Below are positions 7,938-17,600 of a stretch of 50,385 bases of DNA, one piece after another. Both the position numbers and the translations under genes were made by a program. Source of the DNA: JAAYCB01 sp012744395 (lineage in GTDB: Bacteria; Planctomycetota; Planctomycetia; Pirellulales; Thermoguttaceae); assembly GCA_028703175.1 (NCBI GenBank), contig JAQVNJ010000032.1, positions 1 to 50,385 on the forward strand. The letters run 5' to 3'. How positions within the stretch are numbered: position 1 is the first letter of the stretch; the number at the start of each line of letters is the position of its first letter. Below the pieces are notes generated by a model that searched no databases, was not told the DNA's origin, and was given only the letters and a program-made list of their open reading frames with translations.

Positions 7938-9746
7938 ATGGCGGCGACTCAAGTCAAATCGAGCGTATTTCAGCGGCTGGATCAACTCAACGAATTTGAC
8001 CGCGAACCGGTCTCGAGCGAAAGACTCTACGGGGGTAGGTACTTCGCCGGAAGCTTCGCCGGCGAACACGTCGCCGCCACCGAGTTCGTCATCGGGGCGA
8101 CGTTCGTCATGTGGGGCGCCGCGACCTACGACGTTCTTGTCGGGCTCCTCCTGGGCAACCTCCTGGCGATCCTTTCCTGGACGTTGATCTGCGCGCCGAT
8201 CGCCGTCAACACGCGATTGACGCTCTACTGGTATCTCCGCAAGATCGGCGGGCCGGTGGTGATGGTGATTTACAACGTCCTCAACGCCCTGCTCTACTGC
8301 GTGCTCGCCGGATGCATGATCACCGTCTCGGCCTCGGCCGTGCGGATCCCCTTCGGCATCGCGCCGCAGACCGGGTGGCTGCCGACGGACCCCTGGTTCG
8401 TGGTCGTCACCATCGGCGTCGGCGCTGTGGTCGTCCTGCTGGCGATCCTCGGGTTCAAACGCCTCGCCCAGTTCGCCTCGCTCTGTTCCCCCTGGATGCT
8501 CCTGATGTTCGTCGTCGGCGCGATGGTCACGATCAAGCAGCTGGGCTTCCTGGGCAATCTGAAGTCGTTCTGGGATTTCGCCGAACTGGAGGTCTGGACC
8601 GGCATCGCGCCCGACCCGGCCAAAAAAATCGGCTTCTGGCACATCGCGAGCTTCGCCTGGATCTGCAACCTGGCGATGCACGTCGGGTTGTCGGACATGG
8701 CCCTGTTCCGCTTCGCCAAACGCTCATGGTACGGCGTCTATTCCGCGTTTGGCATGTTGCTCGGCCACTACCTGGCCTGGATCTGCGCGGGCATCTTGGG
8801 AGCGGGGGCCGCCAAGATGTTGGACAGGCCGCTGATGACCCTCGACTCCGGTCAGGTCGCCTTCACCACCCTGGGCATTTCCGGGGCGCTGGCCGTGGTG
8901 ATTGCCGGCTGGACGACCTCGAACCCCACGCTCTACCGGGCCGGACTGGCTCTCCAGGTCGTCACCCCCGGCTGGCCGCGATGGCTCGTGACCCTCGCCG
9001 CCGGGGCCGTCACGACGGCGGTCGCCTGCTTCCCCTTCGTCTTCCTGAGACTGCTGGATTTCGTCGGCCTTTACGGGCTGTTGCTGATGCCGGTCGGCGC
9101 GATTGTCGTCGCCGAGCACTGGATCTTCCCGCGGATCGGCTTCAACCAGTTCTGGTCGCATCGCAAGAGGCAGATCGTCAACGCCCCGGCCCTCGTCTCC
9201 TGGGCGGTTGCCGTGGCGCTTGCCATGCTCGCCTGGCAGATGGGGTGGATTCACCTGTTCTTCCTCGCCGCGCCGGTCTGGGTGCTGACGGCCGTGCTCT
9301 ACATCGCCCTGTCCGCCAAGGCGGGCGCCCGGGAAGCGCTGGAGGACGTCGCCGCGCCGGTCACGCCCGTCTTGCGGGCGCACCGGACGATCCGCTCCGA
9401 ACGCGTCGGCAGGTGGAGGACGCCGGTCTACGGGAGCGCGTTTCTGGCCGTCGCCAGCCTCGTGCTGATTGTCTTCTTCGCCTGGTGCACGTACGCGAAC
9501 TACATGATCCTGGCCGATTTCCACGCGCACCTCGTCTGGCTGACGATCGCTTATTTCGTCTCCGCGGTCCTCTGGATGAAGGCCCGGGGCAAACACGTCG
9601 AGGTCGAAGAGCGGGAGGCCAACCCCAGCGACGCGGAATCCGATCAGCTGATCCATGAACTCCACGAGTCGGCGGCGGACATCGATCGGGTCGGGGAAGG
9701 CAACGGAGTGGAGCCGGCGGGCGAGGACCGGACGGCGGAATCATAG
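7938..9746 (+). CDS. NCS1-family (nucleobase:cation symporter-1-like) membrane transporter
   Basis: 602 aa with about 12 hydrophobic segments between residues 50 and 545 and a hydrophilic acidic C-terminal tail (KHVEVEEREANPSDAESDQ). The N-terminal cytoplasmic stretch ending in YGGRYFAGSFAGEHVAATEF and the pattern of the first helices resemble cytosine-permease/NCS1 proteins of the LeuT fold. The ATG follows a GGGAGAAC ribosome site. Known NCS1 proteins carry nucleobases, hydantoins, allantoin or thiamine with Na+ or H+. The position behind rhaA raises the possibility of a different substrate linked to deoxy-sugar use. The gene's last six bases overlap the end of the convergent thioredoxin gene. 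Confidence 0.75.
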   Translation: MAATQVKSSVFQRLDQLNEFDREPVSSERLYGGRYFAGSFAGEHVAATEFVIGATFVMWGAATYDVLVGLLLGNLLAILSWTLICAPIAVNTRLTLYWYLRKIGGPVVMVIYNVLNALLYCVLAGCMITVSASAVRIPFGIAPQTGWLPTDPWFVVVTIGVGAVVVLLAILGFKRLAQFASLCSPWMLLMFVVGAMVTIKQLGFLGNLKSFWDFAELEVWTGIAPDPAKKIGFWHIASFAWICNLAMHVGLSDMALFRFAKRSWYGVYSAFGMLLGHYLAWICAGILGAGAAKMLDRPLMTLDSGQVAFTTLGISGALAVVIAGWTTSNPTLYRAGLALQVVTPGWPRWLVTLAAGAVTTAVACFPFVFLRLLDFVGLYGLLLMPVGAIVVAEHWIFPRIGFNQFWSHRKRQIVNAPALVSWAVAVALAMLAWQMGWIHLFFLAAPVWVLTAVLYIALSAKAGAREALEDVAAPVTPVLRAHRTIRSERVGRWRTPVYGSAFLAVASLVLIVFFAWCTYANYMILADFHAHLVWLTIAYFVSAVLWMKARGKHVEVEEREANPSDAESDQLIHELHESAADIDRVGEGNGVEPAGEDRTAES

Positions 9747-10067
9747 CAGCCCGCGGAGTTGCTCGAGGTCGGCCATTCCGGTGTGCCTGGCCGAGACCTG
9801 GCCGTCTCGAAACGCCACCAGCGACGGGATCGCGTTGATCCGGTAGCGAGTGGCCAGGTCGGGGTTTTCGTCGATGTTCACCTTGACGACCCGCGTCTCG
9901 GGCATCGCGCCGGCAAGCTCGTCGAGGACCGGCGACATCGCCCGGCAGGGGGCGCACCAATCGGCGTAGAAGTCAACGAGCACCGGGACGGCTGACTGGA
10001 GCACGACCTGGTCGAAATCGGACTGGCTGGCGTAGAGGACCTTTGCACGGGAATCGGCGTTGGACAT
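9741..10067 (-). CDS. trxA: Thioredoxin
   Basis: 108 aa, the normal size of a single-domain thioredoxin. The redox motif is WCAPC at 37-41 (Cys38 and Cys41; classical thioredoxin has WCGPC), followed by RAMSPVLDEL, the NIDENPDLATRYRI strand-helix unit and the cis-proline in INAIPSL. It would act as a cytoplasmic disulfide reductase. The start is the ATG at 10067 because GAGGAGAA lies 6-8 bases upstream; a longer frame begins 21 codons earlier without such a site. There is no signal peptide. It lies downstream of glpD on the same strand, with a 314-base gap that should hold its own promoter. Confidence 0.92.
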   Translation of the reverse strand: MSNADSRAKVLYASQSDFDQVVLQSAVPVLVDFYADWCAPCRAMSPVLDELAGAMPETRVVKVNIDENPDLATRYRINAIPSLVAFRDGQVSARHTGMADLEQLRGLL

Positions 10068-10381
10068 GCTGTTCTTCTCCTCAAGGGGCTCGCGGCCGCC
10101 GGTCGATGTCCGCTGTTTTTCGGCGGGCACGCGCCGCCGAGCGGCGGCACGCGCCGCGGAAGCGGAGTTGACAGGTCGGAACCGATGCGGAGACGGACCG
10201 GCTGCGAGCGCTGCTAACGGGTGGTTATTGTCGGTGATTGCCGGAGCGGTTCTTGCGGCCCGCGTCCTGCTTTCCCAGCGTTGGATGCCTCGCGGCGAGA
10301 AAGGTTACACACAGGGGACGCCCGTTTCCGCGAACCGCTGCGTGGATGCGGTTCTCCGCGACGGGATCCCGGTTGGGCGGC
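10068..10381. other. Intergenic region between glpD and trxA
   Basis: No gene is supported. Close behind the glpD stop is an imperfect hairpin (AACCGC at 10333-10338 pairing with GCGGTT at 10348-10353, extended by CGCG arms) that may be a terminator. The rest is GC-rich and must hold the trxA promoter, but no clear consensus is visible. Confidence 0.4.
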
Positions 10382-11839
10382 CTAGCCTGTTGCGCGGCGG
10401 AGGCGGGCGATCTCCGCCTCGCGCGCGGCATCGTCCCAACCGAGCCGCTGGCCCATCCAGGCGGCAACCTGGCGGGCGATCTCCGCGGCTTCCGGATGAT
10501 AATAGTGCCAGCTGGTTCGCCGCAGCATGACGTCGTCGAGGTGCCGCGCCCATTCCTGCTGGCAGTAGTGATCCACCGCCTCCCGCGTGACCGGCGGCGG
10601 CAGGACGCCGCTGAAGGCGGCGGCGGAGGGCTCGAGCAGGGGCTCGCGGGCGGTGCGGCACTCCTTCAGATCGGCCTTCAAGTGCCGGCCCACCAGGTCG
10701 ACCGTCTGCTCGGCCATCAGCCGGTAGGTGGTCAGCTTGCCGCCGGCGATGTCGATCCAGCCGGGGTGCGGCATGCGGACCTGGTGGTTGCGCGACGTGT
10801 TCGACGGGGTCCCCTTCTTGACCGGGCGCTTGGAGATCAACGGCCGCACGCCGGCCCAGCGGGCGAGCACATCGCGCGGCTCGAGCCGGGCAGGAGGGAA
10901 CGCGCGGTTGGCCACGTCGAGCACGTAGGCCACGTCGTCCGCGCCGATCGGCACGCTCTCCAGCGATCCGTCGTAGTCGGTGTCGGTCGTTCCCAAGATG
11001 ACCCGCGCCCCCCAAGGGATCGCGAACAGGATCCGCGATCCTTCCGCCATCACGACGGCTTCGTTCACCGGGAACCTGGCCTGGTCGAGCACGAGGTGGA
11101 TTCCCTTGGTCAGCCGCAGCCGGACGCGGCTCTGGGGCAGGCGGTCGGCCCAGCAGCCGGTGGCGTTGACGATCGTGCGAGCCGTTGCGCGGACCTCCCG
11201 CCCGGACGATCCATCGCGGAGCCGGCAGGACCAGCCCGCCGGGGCCGTTTCCGCCGCTTCGAGGGCCGTGAAATTCCTCACCGCCGCTCCGTGCCGCACG
11301 GCCGAGCGGAGCGTGTCGATCACGAGCCGGGCGTCGCTCGTCAGACCGTCGAAGTAGCGGACGCCGCCGGTCAGGTTGTGGCGGTTGATCTCGGGGAGCT
11401 TTTCCACCATCTGGGCGGCCGCCAGGGTACTGCTCGGGCCCAGATTCCGCTGGCCGCAGAGGAGGTCGTAGACGCGGACCCCGATCGACAGTTTCCACCG
11501 CGTCCAGGGCGTCCGCCGGTAGGTGGGGAAGAGGAACGGCAAGGGCGCGGCGAGATGCGGGGCGATGCGGTGCAGGGTGCATTTCTCCACGCTCGCCTCG
11601 TGCACCAGGCCGATCCGCCCCTGGGCCAGGTAGCGGAGCCCGCCGTGGAGCAAGCGCGAAGAGCGGCTGCTTGTGCCGAAGGCGAAGTCGTGGCGGTCGA
11701 CCAAGGCGACTCGCAGCCCGCGGATCGCCGCGTCGCGGGCCACGCCCGACCCGACGATCCCCCCGCCGATCACGAGCAGGTCCCACGTCTCTCCGGCCAG
11801 TTGTTCGAAGCCGTCCGCGGCTGCGTTTGTCGTGTCCAT
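10382..11839 (-). CDS. glpD: Aerobic glycerol-3-phosphate dehydrogenase
   Basis: 485 aa (E. coli GlpD is 501). It oxidises sn-glycerol 3-phosphate to dihydroxyacetone phosphate at the inner face of the membrane, passing electrons to quinone through FAD. The dinucleotide-binding motif GGGIVGSG is at 25-32, and the FAD/GlpD signature FAFGTSSRSSRLLHGGLRY follows at 52-70. The later GTTDTDYDG segment and the C-terminal helical domain are also typical. The start ATG has a GAGAAAGAGA site. The gene begins 36 bases after the end of the batD-batE frame on the same strand and may be the tail of that operon. Recognition is firm. Confidence 0.93.
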   Translation of the reverse strand: MDTTNAAADGFEQLAGETWDLLVIGGGIVGSGVARDAAIRGLRVALVDRHDFAFGTSSRSSRLLHGGLRYLAQGRIGLVHEASVEKCTLHRIAPHLAAPLPFLFPTYRRTPWTRWKLSIGVRVYDLLCGQRNLGPSSTLAAAQMVEKLPEINRHNLTGGVRYFDGLTSDARLVIDTLRSAVRHGAAVRNFTALEAAETAPAGWSCRLRDGSSGREVRATARTIVNATGCWADRLPQSRVRLRLTKGIHLVLDQARFPVNEAVVMAEGSRILFAIPWGARVILGTTDTDYDGSLESVPIGADDVAYVLDVANRAFPPARLEPRDVLARWAGVRPLISKRPVKKGTPSNTSRNHQVRMPHPGWIDIAGGKLTTYRLMAEQTVDLVGRHLKADLKECRTAREPLLEPSAAAFSGVLPPPVTREAVDHYCQQEWARHLDDVMLRRTSWHYYHPEAAEIARQVAAWMGQRLGWDDAAREAEIARLRRATG

Positions 11840-11875
11840 GGAGCGGTCTCTTTCTCGCCGTGCAAGCCGGCGCGG

Positions 11876-14692
11876 CTAGTGGTGGTTGGCGACCAGGCCG
11901 ATCGCCGATTGCGGCACCCAGGCGTCGCGGCCGTCGTAGAGGCGGACGCGGGCCCACTCCTGGCGCGTTTCGACCACCCGCAACTCGCTGCCGCCGGGCA
12001 GCGGCTGGGGCAGCCGGGGCGGCGCGCCCGCCGAATCGGCGCTCCGCGCGACGGCCTCCGGGAGGACGACAACCGCCACCCGTTCGTCTGCGGCCGACCA
12101 GCGGAAGGCGAGCACGCCGAGGAACACGAGCCACGCCGCCAGCGGCATCAGGGCGAGGCTCCGCAGCACGGGCTGGCGCCAGCGGATCGACGCGGCGAGA
12201 ATCGCGGCGGCAACGAGGAACGCCCCGGCGGAGAGCGTCTTCAAGCCGTGCGGGGAAATCCGCCGGCTCCAGGAAAAGAACGTGTCGAGCAGGCCGCCCT
12301 CCTCGGGCCGCGGAACCCACTCCGGCAGCAGCGTTCGCGCGTGGTCGAGATTCTGCCGTGCGCGGTGGTGATCCGCATCGAGCGCCAGGGCGCGGCGATA
12401 GGCGAGGATTGCCGGGCCGAGCCGTTCGGCGCCGAGGGCGGCGTTGCCCAGGTTGACGTAAAGGTCGGCGTTTCGAATGCCCTCCAGCCGTCCCGGCTGA
12501 TCCTCGCCGACGAGCCGCGCGAAGAGCAGTTCGGCGCGGCGGAACTCGGCCAGCCGGACTTCGCGATCGGCGGCGTCGAGCGCGGCGCGGTAGGCCGCGA
12601 CAGCCTGCTCGAGCAACTCGGCGGGCGAGGCCGGCTGCCCCCCGGCTGCAAGCGCCGGCCACCCGAGGCAGAGCCAGAAGACGCCGAGACCGGCAGTGAT
12701 TCTCCGGGTGGTGCCCATGGCGCTTCCTTTCAGCGCGGGCAATCGCCGGGCGGCCCGGCGGAACCGCTCGGCCAGCTCGCCCGCCCGGGCGACGAGGGCC
12801 GCGTCCAGGGCGGCGGCGCCGTCCTGGACAGGCGCGTAGACGATCGACTCGCACTCGGCGATCAGCGACTGGGTCTGGCCGCGGGCGACGTCGGGCAGGT
12901 CGGCGACCAGCGCGCGGAGGGCCGCGGCGATCTGCTCGGCCGCCTTCTGTTTCGGCAGGTCGGCGGCCGCGGCGATTCGCGCTCGCTGCCGGCGGACGTT
13001 CTTGCGAACGGCGGCAACGGCCGGGTCCCGCGCGCGGCGCCTGCGGTCGGCGATCGCGGCGGCGATCAGCGCCAGTCCAGCGGCGTAGAGGGCCAGCTGC
13101 AATCCCGTCCGCCCGCCGCCTCGTTGATCGCGGAGGACCACGGCCGGATCGCGCTCGATCGCCAGGTCGGCGCCGCTGAGAGAAAACCGGCTCTCGCCGG
13201 CCGCTGCCGCCGCGCCCGGGGCGGGCTGCTCCTCGTCGCCGGCGTCGGCCAGCGCGGTGGCCGGGCTGTCCGTTCGGCGGACCACGTCGGCCGCGGAGAT
13301 CACCTGGGCGGGCATCACGCGGAGGGCGATCGGCTTGGAGCGCGCGGTCTTGTACGCCGCCTCCTCCGGGTCGAACCAGGAGTAGGCCAGCGCCGGGATC
13401 TCCGCGACCGATTCATCGGAAACGCGGACCGAAACGCGAAACGTCTTGGCGTCGTCAACGACCGTGCCGGGCGTTTCGCCCTCGGGCAGGCGGAACCGGT
13501 CGGGGTCCATTCCGCCGTCGGCCGAGAGCGGCGGCAGGCTGGCGCCGGCGAGGTTCCCGTCGCCGTGAAGCGTGATCGCCAGATCGATCGGGTCGCCGAC
13601 GCGAACCACCGTGCGGTCCGCCGCCACGTCGATCGAGAAACCGCTGCCAACCGCTCCGGCAAAACTCTCCGGCCGGCCGTCGAGCGGGAAGGGGTTGACC
13701 AGCAGCGCCAAGGGCTCGCCGATCGCGCGGGTCAGCGTGGTCCGCGAGGGCCGGCGATTTTCTCCCATCAAGTCGCGGAACAGCGAACCGCCGAAATCGT
13801 CAAACGGCGACCGCTGGCGCTCCCAGGCCGTCGCCGCCCGCAGGGTCGCGGTGATCGGCTCAAGGGTGAAGCGCCCCACGCGTTCCGGAATCAGCGTCCG
13901 CTCCGCCGTGGCGACGAGATACGTCCGCCCCTCGAGCTCTTCCTGCCTGACCTCCGCGGCCAGCGCCACGCGGCCCGAGGCGGTCAGGATCGGCAGGCGC
14001 GAGGAGCGCCGGTTCCACTCGGCGTCGGGGGCGAAGCGGAACTGGTCGAACAGCGGGGAGTGGATGTTGAGATTCAGGATGTTGTCCATGTTGCCGGCAT
14101 ACCACCACTCGATCTTCACCGGCACGCGCTCGTCCGGATACAGCGGCCGGTCGGGCAGCACGAGGCGGATCCGCATCTCGGGGTCTTGCGGCACGTCTTC
14201 GAAGACCATCGGCAGGGCGTCGACCCGGGCCTGCTTGTTCCCCTGGCGGATCAGGAACGGGCCGACCTGGTATTCGCCGGGCCGGTCCGCGGTCACCATG
14301 TAGTCGATCCGCAGAGTCACCGTCTTGCTCTGAAACACCCGGCCGTTGCGCTGCACCATGTAAGACGAGACGCGCGGGCTGACGCCGGTGATGCGGCCGC
14401 GGATGCCGGGCAGCGGCTCTTCCGGAACGATCTCGCACGACGGGTCGGGGGCCTCGTCGAAACCGGTCACGGTGAATTGCAGCACGACCGGATCGCCGAT
14501 GTAGTACGGCGGCTTCTGGGCAGCCACCCGGACCTGCACGTCCTCGGCCAGCGCGGAGCCGGCGGCAAACCAAACGGCCAGGGCCAACAGCCCGGGACGC
14601 AGCCGTGCCGGCGGCCGTTCACGGCGGGCGGCGAGCCGGGCCTGCCGGCGGGGCGAAGGCTTGCTCACGGGCGTTGAGAGTCGTCGAGCCAT
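11876..14692 (-). CDS. batD: BatD-BatE fusion: oxygen-tolerance protein BatD joined in frame to a TPR/SH3 BatE-like protein
   Basis: 938 aa in one uninterrupted frame. Start: ATG at 14692 with a GAGGGGC site, 7 bases after the batB stop. Residues 1-49 are a long signal sequence ending in SALAE. Residues 50-430 are BatD-type beta domains (opening KPPYYIGDPVVLQFTVTG). A transmembrane helix lies near 530-548, followed by a helical tail to 657. Residue 659 onward reads as a second protein start: MGTTRRITAGLGVFW, then a hydrophobic stretch ending ALAAGG, then a TPR region (LYVNLGNAALGAERLGPAI), two further membrane helices and a C-terminal SH3-like domain. Bat proteins are membrane/periplasmic partners of MoxR ATPases. 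The second part has its own ribosome site, so it may also be made separately, or the join may come from a one-base indel (see findings). Confidence 0.8.
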   Translation of the reverse strand: MARRLSTPVSKPSPRRQARLAARRERPPARLRPGLLALAVWFAAGSALAEDVQVRVAAQKPPYYIGDPVVLQFTVTGFDEAPDPSCEIVPEEPLPGIRGRITGVSPRVSSYMVQRNGRVFQSKTVTLRIDYMVTADRPGEYQVGPFLIRQGNKQARVDALPMVFEDVPQDPEMRIRLVLPDRPLYPDERVPVKIEWWYAGNMDNILNLNIHSPLFDQFRFAPDAEWNRRSSRLPILTASGRVALAAEVRQEELEGRTYLVATAERTLIPERVGRFTLEPITATLRAATAWERQRSPFDDFGGSLFRDLMGENRRPSRTTLTRAIGEPLALLVNPFPLDGRPESFAGAVGSGFSIDVAADRTVVRVGDPIDLAITLHGDGNLAGASLPPLSADGGMDPDRFRLPEGETPGTVVDDAKTFRVSVRVSDESVAEIPALAYSWFDPEEAAYKTARSKPIALRVMPAQVISAADVVRRTDSPATALADAGDEEQPAPGAAAAAGESRFSLSGADLAIERDPAVVLRDQRGGGRTGLQLALYAAGLALIAAAIADRRRRARDPAVAAVRKNVRRQRARIAAAADLPKQKAAEQIAAALRALVADLPDVARGQTQSLIAECESIVYAPVQDGAAALDAALVARAGELAERFRRAARRLPALKGSAMGTTRRITAGLGVFWLCLGWPALAAGGQPASPAELLEQAVAAYRAALDAADREVRLAEFRRAELLFARLVGEDQPGRLEGIRNADLYVNLGNAALGAERLGPAILAYRRALALDADHHRARQNLDHARTLLPEWVPRPEEGGLLDTFFSWSRRISPHGLKTLSAGAFLVAAAILAASIRWRQPVLRSLALMPLAAWLVFLGVLAFRWSAADERVAVVVLPEAVARSADSAGAPPRLPQPLPGGSELRVVETRQEWARVRLYDGRDAWVPQSAIGLVANHH
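12718..12732 (-). promoter_or_regulatory. Hidden gene boundary inside the batD-batE frame: out-of-frame stop, ribosome site and internal ATG
   Basis: On the minus strand CTGAAAGGAAGCGCCATG holds TGA (12732-12730) one frame off the batD reading, an AAAGGA ribosome site, and the ATG at 12718 that starts the BatE-like signal peptide (280 aa to the stop). The spacing is what a normal separate gene pair would show. Confidence 0.6.
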
Positions 14693-14699
14693 GCGCCCC

Positions 14700-17600
14700 T
14701 CACCAGTCCTTTTCCACGGGGTCTTGCCGGTAGTGCTGACGCTCCTGGCGATCGCGGCGCCGCTGGGCCTCGCGGTCGCGAATCGCTTGCAAGAGGCGCG
14801 CCGGATCGGCCCCGACCTGGCCCGCCTGCTGCTGCTGCTGCGGATCGGCTCCATCCTGCGGCGCTTGCTGGTCTTCTCCCTCTGGCTGCTGGTCGGGCGG
14901 GTCCTCCTCGCCGGGCTGCGGCGGCTGGAGAAGCGCCAGGGCCTCCCCAAGCGTTTCAAGCGCCTGGTCCTGGCTCGTCCGCGCGTCGCCGATCCGCGGC
15001 CCCTCGGCCGCCAGCGCATCGGCGGCCTTGTGCATCGCGGTTCCGCCCTCGGCAACCAGCGCGGCCGCTTTGCCAAGCCGCGCGGCGATCTGCTGCATCT
15101 GGTCAATGTGCCCCGGATCGGCCTGCTGCGGATCGGCAGCCCCGGCCGGCGTCTGCTTCGCTTGCTCGCCGAGCACCCCGGCGATCCGCTCCGCAACCGC
15201 CCCGAGCTCCTTCTGCCGCAGCGCGAGGGGGCCGGTCTTCTGGTCCAGAGTCTCCTTGTCGCCGCTCCCGGCGGCTTGTTCCGTCTCGTCGTTCAACTGC
15301 GCTTGCCGCTGGGCTGCCTCGCGCAGGTGTTCGATGATCGAGAAGAACAGCCGCCGCAGCTCCTGCAAATGGGTCAGCGCTTGGGCGGCGTGCTGCCGCG
15401 CCGGGTCGAGCGGCGGCGCGGCAGCGGGCTCCTCGGCCCGCGGCGTTTTACCAGTCGATTGGGCCGATGTGCCGTCGGGCTGTTCTGCCGCCGGCGGCTT
15501 CTCCAACAGGCCGGCGAGGGCCTCCGATGCAGCGTTCATCTCCCGCTTCGCGGAATCGAGCAGCTTGTTTGCCGACTCGATCCGCTGGCGCTCGGCGGTC
15601 TGCCGGTCCGCGGGGTCCGCGGCCGGCTGGCCGGGCTCCAGCGGGCCCGTCGCCGGGGCGGCCTCCAGAGCGGCGATGTCTTCCTTCAGCAGCGCGGCGA
15701 TCCGCTCGGCGCGGTCCAGATTTTCGCTCTGCAATTGGCGCGCAAGCCGGGCGGCCTTCGCGTTTGGCGGGGGGGCCGGCTCGGGCTCGTGTTCCTCCTC
15801 GGGCGGGCTGTGGCCGCTCTGGCCAGCGGCAAGCAGCCCGCGGATTTCAGCCTGGCGGGCGTAGGCCAGTTCGATCAGCCCGCGAAGCTGGAGGAAACGC
15901 TCGCGAGCGTCGCCGAGGGCCTCGATGGCTTCGAACTGGCGGTCGCCAGCCTGACGGAACTCTCCAGCGGCGAGGGCCTGGCCGGCGGCCTCGAACGCTT
16001 CTCTGCCCTGGTTCAAAAGCGGCATCGCCTGGCGGACCGCGGCGAGGAATCGATCCGCCTGGGCGTCGACCGGCGCGCCGCCGCGGTCGGGCGTGCCGGG
16101 CGGGTCCTCGCCGTCGAGCCCGGCCTGGAGCCGGGCGGCCAACTCCGCCGTTCGCTCGGTGACGGCAAGCTGGCCGTCGCTGAGGTATTCGCCGGTCAGC
16201 CAGGGCGGCGGAGAGAGGGGCTTCGGATCCGCGCCGGGCAACCCCCCGGCGGCCGCCGCCTTGAGCGCGGTCAGCCTGGCCAGCGAGATCGCGTCGGCAA
16301 GCAGCAGATCGAGGATCTCGACGGGACCGCGGAGCTGGTCGCGCGATCGTTTCAGTTCATCGAGCGCGGCTGCGGTGCGTCGGAAAGCCCGGTCCGCCTG
16401 GCGCAAGCGCATCTGGCTGCGGGCCTGGCCCATCCGCTGCTCGGCGCGACCCGCATAGTGAAGGACCGCGGCGAGCTGGGCCAGGCGGAGGTTGTCCTGG
16501 GGCGTCCGCTCTTGCTCGCCCCGCGCCTCCAGCCGGTCGGCCTCTTGGCGGGCGCTGGCGGAGAGGGCCTGGCAGTCGGAGAGGACCTGGCGCTGGCGGA
16601 CCGCCAGGTCGCGGAACCGGCTTCGCAGGGCGTCGGCGTCGCCGGCGTCGGCCTGTTCCGCCGCCTGCTCGACGAGTCCCCGCGCCGCGGCGACCACGCT
16701 CCGCTCCGCGCCGACGAGTCCGTCGAGCCGTTCGGCAAGGTCCTGGTCCTCCGTCTTGGCGAGCGAATCGGCCAGCTCCAAGACGCGGCGGAGGACGACT
16801 TCCAGGTTGTGGCGGGCGTCCGCGTGTTCGGGCCGCAGGCGGACGCAGTCGCGGAACCAGTCGGCCGCGCGGCGGAGGTGCGCCAGGGCATCCTGCGGCC
16901 GATCGCCGATCCGCCGCTCCGCGCGGCTCACCTCGACCCAGCCCATGTTGTAAGCCGCTCGAAAGCGGACCTCGCCATCGGTGGCGGACCGCCGGCGGGC
17001 CTCGGCCAGCAGCCGCTCGGCGCGGTCGGGATCGGAATCGAGGCAGGCAAGCGCTTCGTTGTACAGCTCGCGAGGGGGCTTTTCCTCGATGGCGGCGCGG
17101 CTCTCGGGGCGGCTCGCCGCCGCGGTCGGCGGAGCTTCTGCGACGCCGTTGGCGGGGGGCTCCGCCGGCTCCTGTGGGACGGCATCCTGCTGGGCCCGGC
17201 CGACCGCGGCAAGCGTGAGAACGATCGCCAGGGCCGCCGCGCCGGCCCGCGTCTTGACCGGGGCGGGCAGGTACGCCGCGCCGGCCAGCTCCGCCGCGAC
17301 CGACCGGTTGCCGACGACGACCGCGCTGGCCAGGAAGATCAGCCCGCAGAGGACCGCCCACTGGAAGCCTTCGCGGCGGACAGCCCGCCCGCGGCCATCG
17401 AGGCGTCCGCGGACGAGCGGCGCGATGTGGGCCTCGTAGATCGACTTCAGGTCGAGCGCGCCGGTGCCCGCGGGGATATAGGCCCCTTCGGTCTGGAGGG
17501 CGATGTCGCGAAGCGTCTGGCCGTCCAGTCGCGAGACGACCGCCGCGCCGGCCGCGTCGCGGAGGACGGACCGCACGCCGGTCCGCGGATCGCTGAGCTG

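Noticed and set aside
10238..14677. Plus-strand open frame of about 1,480 codons
   Set aside because: It lies antisense to glpD and batD-batE, which have clear domains. Its protein is rich in Arg, Gly, Asp and Pro without any fold; GC-rich codons on the true strand keep stops out of the opposite frame.
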